A DNA stretch of 64,000 nt. It comes from DASSUW01 sp963759375 (GTDB lineage Bacteria > Actinomycetota > Thermoleophilia > Solirubrobacterales > Solirubrobacteraceae). The stretch covers positions 310,001-374,000 of the forward strand of contig CAVWYY010000001.1 of NCBI GenBank assembly GCA_963759375.1, read 5' to 3'. Under the pieces are notes generated by a model that worked only from the letters and a program-made list of their open reading frames with translations, searched no databases and had not been told where the DNA came from. Each line of letters opens with the position of its first letter. Within the stretch, counting starts at the first letter, position 1. Made by a program: the position numbers and the translations under genes. This document shows positions 7,362 to 15,690 of the stretch, one piece after another.

Positions 7362-7982
7362 GTGGTCATCGCGATCGACGGCCCGGCGGGCGCCGGCAAG
7401 TCAACGGTGGCTCGCGCGGCCGCGCGCGAGCTCGGCTTCACCTACCTCGACACGGGGGCGATGTACCGCGCCGTCGGCCTCGGCTCGCTCGAGGAGGCGG
7501 GGGCGCCCGCCGACATCGCCCACCGGATCGCCATCGAGGGCGGCGACCGCGTGTTCATCGACGACCGCGACGTGACCGACGTGATCCGCACACCGGAGGT
7601 CTCCGCGGCCGCCTCCCGGGTGGCGGCGGACCCCGCGGTGCGCGCCGTGCTCGTCGCCAAGCAGCAGGCGATCATGGCCGACGGCGACTGGGTCGCCGAG
7701 GGCCGCGACATCGCGACCGTGGTCGCGCCCGACGCCGCGGTCAAGGTCTTCCTGACCGCCGACCCGAACGAGCGCGCCCGGCGGCGCTTCCAGCAGAGCG
7801 GAGGCGACTTCGACGAGGTGCGGCGCGACCAGGACGAGCGCGACCGGCGCGACGCCAGCGCCGACCGCACGGTCCACGAGCCGGCGCCGGACGCGATCCC
7901 GCTCGACACGACCGGGCGCTCGCTCGACGAGGTTGTCGGCCAGTTGGTCACGCTGGCCTTCGAGGCACGCGAGCTGCGATGA
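7362..7982 (+). CDS. cmk: Cytidylate kinase
   Basis: Phosphorylates CMP/dCMP to the diphosphates. The 206-aa protein has the P-loop GPAGAGKSTVARAAA at residues 6-20, the substrate motif LDTGAMYRAVGL (about 30-41) and AEGRDIATVVAP (about 111), all diagnostic of the bacterial Cmk family. It starts at GTG 7362 after a TAAGCT box. Its TGA overlaps the der start codon (ATGA at 7979-7982). The cmk-der pair close behind aroA and tyrA is a common actinobacterial order. Confidence 0.95.
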   Translation: MVIAIDGPAGAGKSTVARAAARELGFTYLDTGAMYRAVGLGSLEEAGAPADIAHRIAIEGGDRVFIDDRDVTDVIRTPEVSAAASRVAADPAVRAVLVAKQQAIMADGDWVAEGRDIATVVAPDAAVKVFLTADPNERARRRFQQSGGDFDEVRRDQDERDRRDASADRTVHEPAPDAIPLDTTGRSLDEVVGQLVTLAFEARELR

Positions 7983-9328
7983 AGATCGCCGTCCTCGGCT
8001 ACCCGAACGTCGGCAAGTCCTCGCTCGTCAACCGGCTCACCGAGTCGCGCGAGGCGGTGGTCCACGAGCGGCCCGGGATCACGCGCGACCGCAAGGAGCT
8101 CAGCACCGAGTGGAACGGCCGCCGGCTGACGCTGATCGACACCGGCGGCGTCGACCTCCAGGACGAGGACCCGCTCGCCGTCTCGATCCAGGACCAGGCG
8201 CGCGAGGCGATCGCCGACGCCCAGGTCGCGCTGCTGGTGGTCGACGCGCGCGCGGGCCTGCGCCCGGGTGACCAGGAGATCGCCCAGATCCTCCGCGGCG
8301 GCGAGCTGCCCGTGGTCGTCGCCGCGAACAAGATCGATTCGCCGGGCGACCTCGTGCTCGTCCACGACTTCCACGCCCTCGGCCTCGGCGAGCCGCTGCC
8401 GGTGTCCGCCGCGCAGGGTCTCGGGACGGGGGACCTGCTCGATCGCCTGCTCGAGGTCGCGCCCGATGCCGACGACGAAGCCGAGGAGGCCGAGGACATC
8501 GTGCGGCTCGCGGTCATCGGTCGCCCGAACGTGGGCAAGTCCTCGCTCGTCAACGCGTTCCTCGGCCGCGAGCGCGTGATCGTCTCGGCGGTCGCGGGGA
8601 CCACGCGCGACGCCATCGACACGCCGATCGAGGTCGACGGCCGCCGGATGCTGCTGGTCGACACCGCGGGCATCCGCCGCGCCGCCAAGGTGAGCGAGTC
8701 GGTCGAGTACTACACGGCGCTGCGCTCGCAGCGGGCGGCCGAGCGGGCCGACGTCGCGCTCGTCGTGTGCGACGCCCAGGACGGCGTCACCGCGCAGGAC
8801 ATGCGCATCGCCGACCTGGCGATGAAGGCGGGCTGCGCCACCGTGCTCGTGCTCAACAAGTGGGACCTCACCGGCGGCGACGGCGATCCGCGCGGACCGG
8901 GCGCCGGCGTCGGCCCGGCCGAGCTCGACCGCGAGCGCGCGCGCGTGAATCGCAAGCTGCGCCTGCGCCCGCGCGTGATCACCGCCTCGGCCACGTCGGG
9001 CCGCAACGTCCCACGGCTGCTCCAGGAGGTGCTCAGCCTGGCCGACCGCGCGACCCACCGCGTGCCCACGCCGGAGCTCAACCGCTTCCTCGCCGAGGTG
9101 ACCGCCGCGCGGCAGCCGCCGGCCAAGCAGGGGCATCGCCTGAAGATGCTCTACATGGCCCAGATCGGGGTCCGCCCGCCGCGGTTCGCGATCCAGATCA
9201 ACAGCCGCACGCGCGTCACGCGCGACTACGCGTACTTCGTCGAGAACCGGCTGCGCGAGCGCTACGCGCTCGAGGGCATCCCGGTGATCATCGACTTCAA
9301 CGAGCGGAAGCAACGCGGGCGCGACTGA
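7979..9328 (+). CDS. der: Ribosome-assembly GTPase Der (EngA)
   Basis: Double-domain GTPase needed for 50S subunit maturation. The 449-aa protein has G1 motifs GYPNVGKSS (about residue 7) and GRPNVGKSS (about 180), G3 motifs DTGG and DTAG, and NKID and NKWD as the G4 motifs. It ends in the KH-like domain (KMLYMAQIGVRPPRFAIQIN). An acidic linker DADDEAEEAEDI joins the two G domains. A Gly/Pro-rich insert (GGDGDPRGPGAGVGPAEL) after NKWD makes the second G domain slightly longer than usual. It is translationally coupled to cmk. Confidence 0.96.
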   Translation: MKIAVLGYPNVGKSSLVNRLTESREAVVHERPGITRDRKELSTEWNGRRLTLIDTGGVDLQDEDPLAVSIQDQAREAIADAQVALLVVDARAGLRPGDQEIAQILRGGELPVVVAANKIDSPGDLVLVHDFHALGLGEPLPVSAAQGLGTGDLLDRLLEVAPDADDEAEEAEDIVRLAVIGRPNVGKSSLVNAFLGRERVIVSAVAGTTRDAIDTPIEVDGRRMLLVDTAGIRRAAKVSESVEYYTALRSQRAAERADVALVVCDAQDGVTAQDMRIADLAMKAGCATVLVLNKWDLTGGDGDPRGPGAGVGPAELDRERARVNRKLRLRPRVITASATSGRNVPRLLQEVLSLADRATHRVPTPELNRFLAEVTAARQPPAKQGHRLKMLYMAQIGVRPPRFAIQINSRTRVTRDYAYFVENRLRERYALEGIPVIIDFNERKQRGRD

Positions 9329-9337
9329 CCGAGCCGC

Positions 9338-9343
9338 TACGCT
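9338..9343 (+). promoter_or_regulatory. -10 box of metK (leaderless type)
   Basis: TACGCT ends 10 nt before the metK ATG at 9354. The 25-nt gap after der leaves no room for a SAM riboswitch. Confidence 0.45.
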
Positions 9344-9353
9344 CTCCCGTCTC

Positions 9354-10586
9354 ATGACCGAGATCGACAACGAGTACCTGTTCACCTCGGAGTCCGTCAC
9401 CGAGGGTCACCCCGACAAGATCGCCGACCAGATCTCCGACGGGGTCCTCGATGCCGTGCTGCGCGACGACCCGACCGGCCGCGTGGCGTGCGAGACGCTC
9501 GTGAACACCGGCCTCGTCGTCGTCTCCGGGGAGATCTCCACCACCACGTACGTGGACATCCAGGAGATCGCGCGCGAGACGATCCGCAAGATCGGCTACA
9601 CCGACGCCGATCTGGGCTTCTCCGCCGACTCCTGCGCCGTCATCAACGCGATCGACAAGCAGTCGCCCGACATCGCGCAGGGCGTCGACAAGGCGTACGA
9701 GTCGCGCACTGACGCGTCCGACGACGATGAACTCGACATCGCCGGCGCGGGCGACCAGGGCATGATGTTCGGCTACGCGAGCAACGAGACCGACGAGCTG
9801 ATGCCGCTCCCGATCTCGCTCGCCCACAAGCTGGCGCAGCGCCTCGCGCACGTGCGCAAGGCCGACGTGGTGCCGTACCTGCGGCCCGACGGCAAGACGC
9901 AGGTGTCGGTCCGCTATCGCGACGGCAAGCCGGTGGAGATCGAGAAGCTGCTGATCTCGACGCAGCACAAGGAAGGCGCCGAGACGCTGATCCCGGACGA
10001 TCTCTGGGAGCACGTCGTCGAGCCGATCCTGCCGCGCGACCTCTACGACGCGCGCAAGCTACGCAAGAACTTCCTGGTCAACCCGACGGGACGGTTCGTG
10101 ATCGGCGGCCCGGTCGGCGACGCCGGCCTCACGGGTCGCAAGATCATCGTCGACACCTACGGCGGCATGGCCCGCCACGGCGGCGGCGCGTTCTCGGGCA
10201 AGGACCCGAGCAAGGTCGACCGCTCGGCCGCCTACGCGGCGCGCTACGTCGCCAAGAACGTGGTGGCGGCCGGACTCGCCGAGCGCTGCGAGGTGCAGGT
10301 CGCGTATGCGATCGGCGTCGCGCACCCGGTGTCGGTGATGGTGGAGACGTTCGGCACCGAGAAGGTCGGCCGTTCGAAGATCCTCCAGCTCATCGACGAG
10401 CACTTCGACCTGCGCCCAGGCGCATTCCGCGACTACCTGAGACTGCACCGTCCGATCTACCAGAAGACGGCGGCCTACGGCCACTTCGGCCGTGAGGACC
10501 ACGACTTCACGTGGGAGAAGACCGACAAGGCTGACGCCCTCCGTGCGGCCGCCGGACTCGGTCGCGCTGCAACGTCCGTGGCATAG
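9354..10586 (+). CDS. metK: S-adenosylmethionine synthetase
   Basis: Makes SAM from methionine and ATP. The 410-aa protein carries TSESVTEGHPDKIADQISD (ATP and Mg site), the signature hexapeptide region GAGDQGMMFGYA and the P-loop-like GGGAFSGKDPSKVDRSAA. It is complete at both ends. It begins just after der behind its own TACGCT box. An acidic insert (SDDDELD) precedes the GAGDQG signature. It supplies SAM for the several methyltransferases in this window. Confidence 0.97.
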   Translation: MTEIDNEYLFTSESVTEGHPDKIADQISDGVLDAVLRDDPTGRVACETLVNTGLVVVSGEISTTTYVDIQEIARETIRKIGYTDADLGFSADSCAVINAIDKQSPDIAQGVDKAYESRTDASDDDELDIAGAGDQGMMFGYASNETDELMPLPISLAHKLAQRLAHVRKADVVPYLRPDGKTQVSVRYRDGKPVEIEKLLISTQHKEGAETLIPDDLWEHVVEPILPRDLYDARKLRKNFLVNPTGRFVIGGPVGDAGLTGRKIIVDTYGGMARHGGGAFSGKDPSKVDRSAAYAARYVAKNVVAAGLAERCEVQVAYAIGVAHPVSVMVETFGTEKVGRSKILQLIDEHFDLRPGAFRDYLRLHRPIYQKTAAYGHFGREDHDFTWEKTDKADALRAAAGLGRAATSVA

Positions 10587-10604
10587 GTTGCGCGGGTCCT
10601 TTTC

Positions 10605-10626
10605 GGGGTAGGCCTCGGCCTGCCCC
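10605..10626 (+). promoter_or_regulatory. Hairpin abutting the SSS transporter start codon
   Basis: GGGGTAGGCC (10605-10614) pairs with GGCCTGCCCC (10617-10626) over ten positions (one T-G wobble) around a two-base centre. The 3' strand ends directly at the ATG at 10627. There is no U-run. It could be the metK terminator, a structure hiding the transporter start, or (with TAGGCC 10609-10614) part of its promoter. Confidence 0.45.
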
Positions 10627-12279
10627 ATGCAGGATCTTCGGCTCGACACCGATTTCATCGACTACGTAATCCTGGCGACGTACTTCCTCGTCGTCCTCGG
10701 AGTCGGGTTCGCGGCGAAGCGGTACATCAAGTCGAGCCTGGACTACTTCCTGTCGGGACGCTCGCTGCCGGCGTGGATCACGGGCCTGGCCTTCATCTCG
10801 GCGAACCTTGGCGCGCTCGAGGTGATCGGGATGTCGGCCAACGGCGCCCAGTACGGCGTCGCGACGGTCAACTACTACTGGATCGGCGCCATCCCGGCCA
10901 TGGTCTTCCTCGGCCTGGTGATGATGCCGTTCTACTACGGCTCGAAGATCCGCTCGGTCCCCGAGTACCTGAAGCTGCGCTTCAACAACCACGCGCACCT
11001 CTTCAACTCGCTGACCTTCGCGCTCGCCACCGTGCTGATCGCCGGCGTGAACCTGTACGCGCTGGCGCTGGTGCTCGAGCTGCTGCTCGGCTGGCCGCTG
11101 CTCGTCGGGATCGTCGTCGCCGGCGTGATCGTCATGGTGTACATCAGCCTCGGCGGTCTGTCCTCGGCGATCTACAACGAGGTGCTGCAGTTCTTCGTGA
11201 TCGTCGCGGCATTGCTGCCGATCGTGATCGTCGGCCTCGTCGACGTCGGCGGCTGGAACGGCCTGATGGACGGTGTCCGCGACTCCAAGCTCGGCGAGGC
11301 GGGCCTCCACGCGCTGGAGGGGACCAGCCCGGGGAACGTGACGAACCCGATCGGGTCGAGCTGGATCGGCCTCGTGTTCGGGCTCGGCTTCGTGCTCTCG
11401 TTCGGCTACTGGACGACGAACTTCGCCGAGGTGCAGCGCGCGCTGTCGGCCAAGGACTTGTCGGCCGCGCAGCGCACCCCGCTGATCGGCGCGTTCCCGA
11501 AGCTCGTCCTGCCGTTCATCATGATCGTGCCGGGCATCATCGCGCTGGTCGTGATCCCGGGCATCGGCGGCAGCGACCCGAACCTCGCGTACAACAACGC
11601 GCTGCCGCTGCTGATGAACCAGTACCTGCCGAACGGCATGCTGGGCCTCGCGATCACCGGCCTGATGGCGTCGTTCATGGCCGGCGTGGCGGCGAACGTG
11701 TCGGCGTTCAACACAGTCGTGACCACCGACATCATCGAGCCGTACGTGCGGCAGGGCGAGACCGACGAGTGGTACGTGCGCTTCGGCCGCGGCGCCACGA
11801 TCGGCGGCCTCGTCGTGGCGATGGGCACGGCGCTGATCGCCTCGACGTACGACAACCTCATGAACTACGTCCAGGCGCTGTTCTCGATCTTCAACGCGCC
11901 GCTGTTCGCCGCCTTCATCATCGGCATGTTCTGGAAGCGGATGACGCCGTGGGCGGGCTTCTGGGGCCTCGTCACCGGCACGCTCGTCGCCGCCGTCACC
12001 TGGCTCGGCTACAAGGTCGGATGGTTCTCGTTCGGGTCCGACCTCGACGAGTCGATGTGGGGCGCGGGTCTCGCATTCGTCGCGGTGTCGATCGTCGCCG
12101 TGGCCGTGACGCTGTTCACGACCTCGAAGCCGATCGCGGAGCTCCAGGGCCTGGTGTACGGCATGGCCAACGAGGACGAGTACGCCGCGCGGCGCGTCTA
12201 CAAGTGGTGGGAGTCGCCGAAGCTGCTCGGGTTCACGACACTCGGCGGCGCTGCCATCCTGACGATCATCTTCTGGTGA
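10627..12279 (+). CDS. Sodium:solute symporter (SSS/SLC5 family), probably sugar
   Basis: A 550-aa integral membrane protein with about 13-14 helices, beginning DYVILATYFLVVLGVGFAAKRY. It keeps the SSS core features: SLDYFLSGRSLPAWITGLA after helix 1, VYISLGGLSSAIYNEVLQF in the central helices, and the LSFGYWTTNFAEVQRALSAK loop typical of SGLT-like carriers. Sodium-coupled uptake is expected from the family. The substrate is unknown, but the convergent neighbour is galactokinase, so galactose or a related sugar is a reasonable guess. A small two-helix protein is encoded 2 bp downstream and is probably co-expressed. Confidence 0.88.
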   Translation: MQDLRLDTDFIDYVILATYFLVVLGVGFAAKRYIKSSLDYFLSGRSLPAWITGLAFISANLGALEVIGMSANGAQYGVATVNYYWIGAIPAMVFLGLVMMPFYYGSKIRSVPEYLKLRFNNHAHLFNSLTFALATVLIAGVNLYALALVLELLLGWPLLVGIVVAGVIVMVYISLGGLSSAIYNEVLQFFVIVAALLPIVIVGLVDVGGWNGLMDGVRDSKLGEAGLHALEGTSPGNVTNPIGSSWIGLVFGLGFVLSFGYWTTNFAEVQRALSAKDLSAAQRTPLIGAFPKLVLPFIMIVPGIIALVVIPGIGGSDPNLAYNNALPLLMNQYLPNGMLGLAITGLMASFMAGVAANVSAFNTVVTTDIIEPYVRQGETDEWYVRFGRGATIGGLVVAMGTALIASTYDNLMNYVQALFSIFNAPLFAAFIIGMFWKRMTPWAGFWGLVTGTLVAAVTWLGYKVGWFSFGSDLDESMWGAGLAFVAVSIVAVAVTLFTTSKPIAELQGLVYGMANEDEYAARRVYKWWESPKLLGFTTLGGAAILTIIFW

Positions 12280-12281
12280 CG

Positions 12282-12674
12282 ATGTCCGAGCCTGCAGAAC
12301 AACCCGCGAAGGCCCGCGTCGCCCAGGCGGCGAACCTCTTCGACCTGCGGCGGATCATCGGCGGGGTGTTCGTCTTCTACGGCCTGCTGCTGACCGTCCT
12401 CGGGCTGTTCGACAGCCAGGAGGAGATCGACAAGGCCGCCGGGGTGAACATCAACTTGTGGGCCGGGCTGGGCATGCTCGCCTTCGGCCTCTTCATGATC
12501 GCCTGGGCGCTCACGCGGCCGCTGAGCGACGAGCTGTCGGAGGGCGACAGCCCGGCCGGCGCGCCGCCGCCCGCCGGAGTGGACGCCGCGGCGCTCGCCT
12601 CACACCAGCGCGGCGGGCGGCCCGGGGCCCACGACGAGCGCCCCGCCGGGCCGGACGACGCCCGGCCTCAGTAG
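12282..12674 (+). CDS. Small membrane protein, partner of the SSS transporter
   Basis: Encodes 130 aa with two membrane helices (about residues 30-50 and 62-82; GGVFVFYGLLLTVLGLF and LWAGLGMLAFGLFMIAWAL). A hydrophilic Pro/Ala/Gly-rich tail follows. The ATG at 12282 lies two bases after the transporter stop, indicating one transcript. Such small two-helix proteins often accompany SSS carriers in actinobacteria, but a role here is inferred. The last 75 nt overlap the 3' end of galK on the other strand, so the tail composition may be constrained by galK. Confidence 0.65.
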   Translation: MSEPAEQPAKARVAQAANLFDLRRIIGGVFVFYGLLLTVLGLFDSQEEIDKAAGVNINLWAGLGMLAFGLFMIAWALTRPLSDELSEGDSPAGAPPPAGVDAAALASHQRGGRPGAHDERPAGPDDARPQ

Positions 12675-13622
12675 CGCCAGCACGGCGCCGCCGAAGCCGC
12701 CGCCCATCATCCGCGCGCCGGCGGCGCCCGCGGCCTTGAGCTCGGCCACCGTGCGCTCGACGGCCGGCACCGACGACTCGTAGTCGTCTCGCAGGCTGGC
12801 GTGCGACGCATCGAGGAGCCGGCCGACTTCCGCGAGGTCGCCCGCCCGGAGCGCGGCGATCGTCGCTTCCACCCGGGCGTTCTCGGTGATCACGTGGCGC
12901 GCGCGGGCGGCGTGCGTGCCGTCGAGCCGGTCGAGGTCGGCCGTGTGCGCCTCGCGCAGGCTGCCGATGCCGAGCTGCTGGCACGCCTCGCGGCACTCGC
13001 GGCGGCGGTCGTTGTAGCCGGAGGCGGCGATCGAGTGCGTCGCGCCGGAGTCGAGCGTGACCAGCGACCAGTCGCCCAGCTCGAGCGGGACGGCCTCGAG
13101 ATCGAGCGTCGCGAAGTCGATGCGGATCGGCCCGCCGTAGAGCGACGCGAGCTGGTCGAGCAGCCCGGTCTCGGCGCCGACCCAGTCGTTCTCGATCCGC
13201 GAGCAGAGCTTGGCAAGCTCGCGCCGGTCCTGCGGCTCGTCCTCGCCCGCGACGGCGAGCAACGCAAGGCACAGCGCGGTCTCCATCGCGGCCGAGGAGG
13301 ACAGGCCGAGCCCCTGGCCGAGGTCGCCGGTGATCTCCAGGCGGCAGGGGCGCAGCGAGTAGCCGGCGGCCGTGAGCTCGCCCACCGCGCCGCGGACGAA
13401 GCCGCGCCAGCCGTCCGCTTTCTCGGGGCCGGCGAGCGCGAACTCGTCGCGCTCGCCGAAGTCGAGCGCGTCGGCGGTCACGCGGTCGCCGGGCGCGGGC
13501 TCGGCGGTGACCGTGACGCCGCGGGCGATCGCGAACGGCAGCGCCAGGCCGTCGTTGTAGTCGGTGTGCTCGCCGATCAGGTTGACACGGCCGGGGCCGC
13601 GCGCCTGCACGCGCTCAGCCAA
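12600..13622 (-). CDS. galK: Galactokinase
   Basis: Phosphorylates galactose to galactose 1-phosphate (Leloir pathway). The 340-aa GHMP kinase has the galactokinase signature GRVNLIGEHTDYNDGLALP (residues 11-29), the ATP motif GLGLSSSAAMETAL (about 108) and the C-terminal MMGGGFGGAVLAL. It starts at TTG 13620-13622, overlapping the stop of the upstream DNA methyltransferase gene by 8 nt, so the two share a transcript. No galT or galE is visible nearby. The 3' end overlaps the convergent transporter-partner gene. It ends in VVGPGPPAALV, somewhat shorter than typical GalK C-termini. Confidence 0.93.
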   Translation of the reverse strand: MAERVQARGPGRVNLIGEHTDYNDGLALPFAIARGVTVTAEPAPGDRVTADALDFGERDEFALAGPEKADGWRGFVRGAVGELTAAGYSLRPCRLEITGDLGQGLGLSSSAAMETALCLALLAVAGEDEPQDRRELAKLCSRIENDWVGAETGLLDQLASLYGGPIRIDFATLDLEAVPLELGDWSLVTLDSGATHSIAASGYNDRRRECREACQQLGIGSLREAHTADLDRLDGTHAARARHVITENARVEATIAALRAGDLAEVGRLLDASHASLRDDYESSVPAVERTVAELKAAGAAGARMMGGGFGGAVLALLRPGVVRPGGALVVGPGPPAALV

Positions 13623-14418
13623 GGCGCTCCCGCATCACCGCGACGGCCTCCGGGCTCTCGTCGATCAGCAGATACCGGCGGCCCAGCTTCGCCGCCACGG
13701 CGCCGAGCGTCCCGGAGCCGGCGAACGGGTCCAGGCACAGGTCGCCGGGCCGCGAGGAGGCCTGTACGAAGCGGCGGATCAGCGCCTCGGGCTTCTGCGT
13801 CGGATAGCCGGTCTTCTCGCGGCCGGTGGGCGAGACGATCGTGTGCCACATCACACTGGTCGGGCGCTTGCCGCGCTCGCGCTGCTCGGGCGTGACCAGC
13901 CCGGGGGCCATGTAGGGCTCGCGGTCGACCGCCTCGGCGTCGAAGTGGTAGCGATCGATGTCGCGCACGTAGACAAGGATCGTGTCGTGCTTCTGCGGCC
14001 AGCGGCTGCGCGGCTTGGCGCCGTAGTCGTAGGCCCAGATCAGCTCGTTGAGGAAGCACTCGCGGCCGAACAGCTCGTCGAGCAACAGCTTCGCGTAGTG
14101 CGCCTCGCGGTAGTCGAGGTGCAGGTACAGCGTCCCCTCGGGCGCCAGCACCCGACGCAGCTCGGTCAGCCGCGGTTCGAGGAAGCCGAGGTAGTCCTCG
14201 AACACGTCGCGGTACGAGGACTCCTGGAGCAGCGTGCTCGCGTAGCGGCGGCCGCCGAAGCCGGTTCGGTCGCCGTCCTCCGCGGCCACCGTGGCGAGGG
14301 TCCGGCGGGCCTGTGTGCGCCCGGTGTTGAACGGCGGGTCGGCGTACGCCATCTGCACGCTGCCGGTCTCGAGCTCGCGGAGCAGCGGCAGGTTGTCGCC
14401 GAGGTGGATGCCGTCCAT
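13615..14418 (-). CDS. Site-specific DNA methyltransferase, beta-type orphan
   Basis: A 267-aa amino-methyltransferase with the catalytic motif ADPPFNTG near residue 26 and the SAM-binding DPFAGSGTLG near residue 228. Motif IV before motif I is the beta-class order (N6-adenine or N4-cytosine, M.HinfI/CcrM-like). TQARRTLATV and the central GYPTQKPEALIRRF are also typical. No restriction endonuclease lies next to it, so it looks like an orphan epigenetic or phage-derived enzyme. It is upstream of galK in the same transcript. The start ATG lies 26 bp from repeat element 2, whose arm would be in or near its promoter. Target sequence unknown. Confidence 0.88.
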   Translation of the reverse strand: MDGIHLGDNLPLLRELETGSVQMAYADPPFNTGRTQARRTLATVAAEDGDRTGFGGRRYASTLLQESSYRDVFEDYLGFLEPRLTELRRVLAPEGTLYLHLDYREAHYAKLLLDELFGRECFLNELIWAYDYGAKPRSRWPQKHDTILVYVRDIDRYHFDAEAVDREPYMAPGLVTPEQRERGKRPTSVMWHTIVSPTGREKTGYPTQKPEALIRRFVQASSRPGDLCLDPFAGSGTLGAVAAKLGRRYLLIDESPEAVAVMRERLG

Positions 14419-14443
14419 CGACGGGCGAGGCTACAGGTCGTAC

Positions 14444-14574
14444 CGAACGTCAACCCCGGCTGGGTAGGGAGGCGAGAGGCGTGGCGCTTTAGTACCGGTA
14501 TGCGGAACAAAAGCGCCACGGACCGATCTCGGCGCGGGCGCTCCGCCTCCCTACCCAGCCGCAGTTGACGTTCG
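14444..14574. repeat. Arm-bounded palindromic element, copy 2
   Basis: Arms at 14444-14474 and 14544-14574 are inverse complements at 29 of 31 positions, with the core GGCTGGGTAGGG / CCCTACCCAGCC. The inner dyad is different from copy 1: GTGGCGCTTT (14481-14490) with AAAGCGCCAC (14510-14519) around a 19-nt loop containing ACCGGT. It lies between the 3' end of the LysE gene and the 5' end of the DNA methyltransferase gene, both on the minus strand. No target-site duplication is evident. Confidence 0.88.
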
Positions 14575-14581
14575 CCGGCGC

Positions 14582-15187
14582 CTAAGCCCCAAGCGCCAGG
14601 TGCACGGCGATCGCCAGGACGACGAGCCGCCCACCGATCGCCAGCGCCCGCCGGATGCCGGGGGTGACCCAGCGGCCGGCGTGCCCGGCGGCGAGCGGGA
14701 GCACGAGGTGCCAGGCGGCCGAGGCCGCGCCGACGCCGAGCGCGAACGCCACCGCGGCGCCCGGGCCGTCGAGCGAGAGCGCGGCGGCCACGGCGGCGAA
14801 CGACGCGATCGTCAGCGGGTTCGCGCCGGTGATCGCCAGGAAGCGCAGGTAGTGCGAGCCGGCCGCTCCGGTCTCCGCGACCGGCGCCGGCAGCTCGGTG
14901 CGCAGACGCAGCAGGCCGTGCACCGCGATCGCCGCGAGCACCAGCGCGGCGAAGATCTTGATCTCCGACTCGTGGGTGGACAGCGCGGCGCCGGCGGCGC
15001 CGCCCGCCGCGGCGGCGACGGCTGCGTAGCCGAGGTCCGCGGTCGCTACGCCCATTCCGGCCGCCACGCCGACGCGCGGCCCGGCGACGACTGATGCCTC
15101 GATGAGCAACAGGCTGACGGCGCCGACCTGCATCGCGATCGCGATGCCGGCGACGAGTCCTGCGAGGAGTGCGGCGGTCGGGTCCAT
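14582..15187 (-). CDS. LysE/RhtB-family exporter
   Basis: A 201-aa membrane protein with about six helices, of the LysE/RhtB translocator type. It has the early VGAVSLLLIEASVVAGPRVGVAAGMGVATADL region (the family's G-P-R-G-x-G-A-G stretch and Asp) and the mid-protein NPLTIASFAAV (Asn-Pro). Such proteins export amino acids or related metabolites by proton antiport. It is divergent from an Lrp/AsnC regulator, the classic LysE-LysG or Lrp-exporter pairing, so expression is probably induced by an amino acid. Its stop lies 8 bp from repeat element 2. Confidence 0.85.
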   Translation of the reverse strand: MDPTAALLAGLVAGIAIAMQVGAVSLLLIEASVVAGPRVGVAAGMGVATADLGYAAVAAAAGGAAGAALSTHESEIKIFAALVLAAIAVHGLLRLRTELPAPVAETGAAGSHYLRFLAITGANPLTIASFAAVAAALSLDGPGAAVAFALGVGAASAAWHLVLPLAAGHAGRWVTPGIRRALAIGGRLVVLAIAVHLALGA

Positions 15188-15240
15188 GGGGCGATGTTGT
15201 GCCGATTCTGGGCGTTGGATGCAAGATCCTGTCGCCGAAG

Positions 15241-15257
15241 ACCGCGATACTCGCGGT
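15241..15257. promoter_or_regulatory. Dyad operator over the lrp start
   Basis: ACCGCGA-TAC-TCGCGGT is a perfect 7+3+7 inverted repeat. Its centre forms TACTCG (15248-15253), a plausible -10, and its right half overlaps the GTG at 15256. Autorepression by the Lrp protein, and control of the divergent exporter, is inferred. Confidence 0.5.
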
Positions 15258-15258
15258 G

Positions 15259-15690
15259 ATGGACGCCACCGACAGCGAGATCCTCCGTGTCCTCCGTGAG
15301 GATGGGCGCATCTCCTGGAGCGATCTCGGCGCGGCCGTGGGCCTGAGCGCCAACGCCGCGGCCGAGCGGGTCCGGCGGCTGCGGCGCGACGGGGTGATCA
15401 TCGGCTTCACCGCGCTGGTCGACCCGGCGGCGGGCGGGCGCACCGTGGAGGCGCTGGTCGGCGTCACGCTCGCCCGTGGGACCGACTCGGACGCCTTCTC
15501 CACCGCCGTCGCGCGGCTCGAGCCCGTCAACGAGGTGCTCCACCTCACCGGCGCGCCCGACTACCAGCTGCGCGTCTCGTGCCGCGACACCGCGGAGCTC
15601 GACGCGCTGCTGCGCACGCTGCGCCTGCGCTTCGGCGCGTCCGACACCGAGACGACGATCGTCCTGCGCTCCGGCCCCGCCGGCGGCTAG
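15259..15690 (+). CDS. Lrp/AsnC-family transcriptional regulator
   Basis: A 143-aa protein. The N-terminal AsnC-type helix-turn-helix (residues 3-60; DSEILRVLREDGRISWSDLG, then AVGLSANAAAERVRRLRRDG) is followed by a C-terminal RAM ligand-binding domain (VGVTLARGTDSDAF...VLHLTGAPDYQLRVSCRD). It is probably an amino-acid-responsive regulator of the divergent LysE exporter. It starts at ATG 15259 or GTG 15256, with a perfect dyad over the start. The final CTAG is shared: its TAG stop and the TAG stop of the convergent PPOX gene overlap. Confidence 0.9.
   Translation: MDATDSEILRVLREDGRISWSDLGAAVGLSANAAAERVRRLRRDGVIIGFTALVDPAAGGRTVEALVGVTLARGTDSDAFSTAVARLEPVNEVLHLTGAPDYQLRVSCRDTAELDALLRTLRLRFGASDTETTIVLRSGPAGG

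Noticed and set aside
9329..9353. SAM riboswitch before metK
   Set aside because: Only 25 bp lie between der and metK; no space for any known SAM aptamer.
14444..14574. Repeat elements as integron attC sites (inverted ends, variable palindromic middle)
   Set aside because: The ends do not match the conserved GTTRRRY/RYYYAAC core sites, there is no integrase, and the elements separate ordinary chromosomal genes rather than cassettes.
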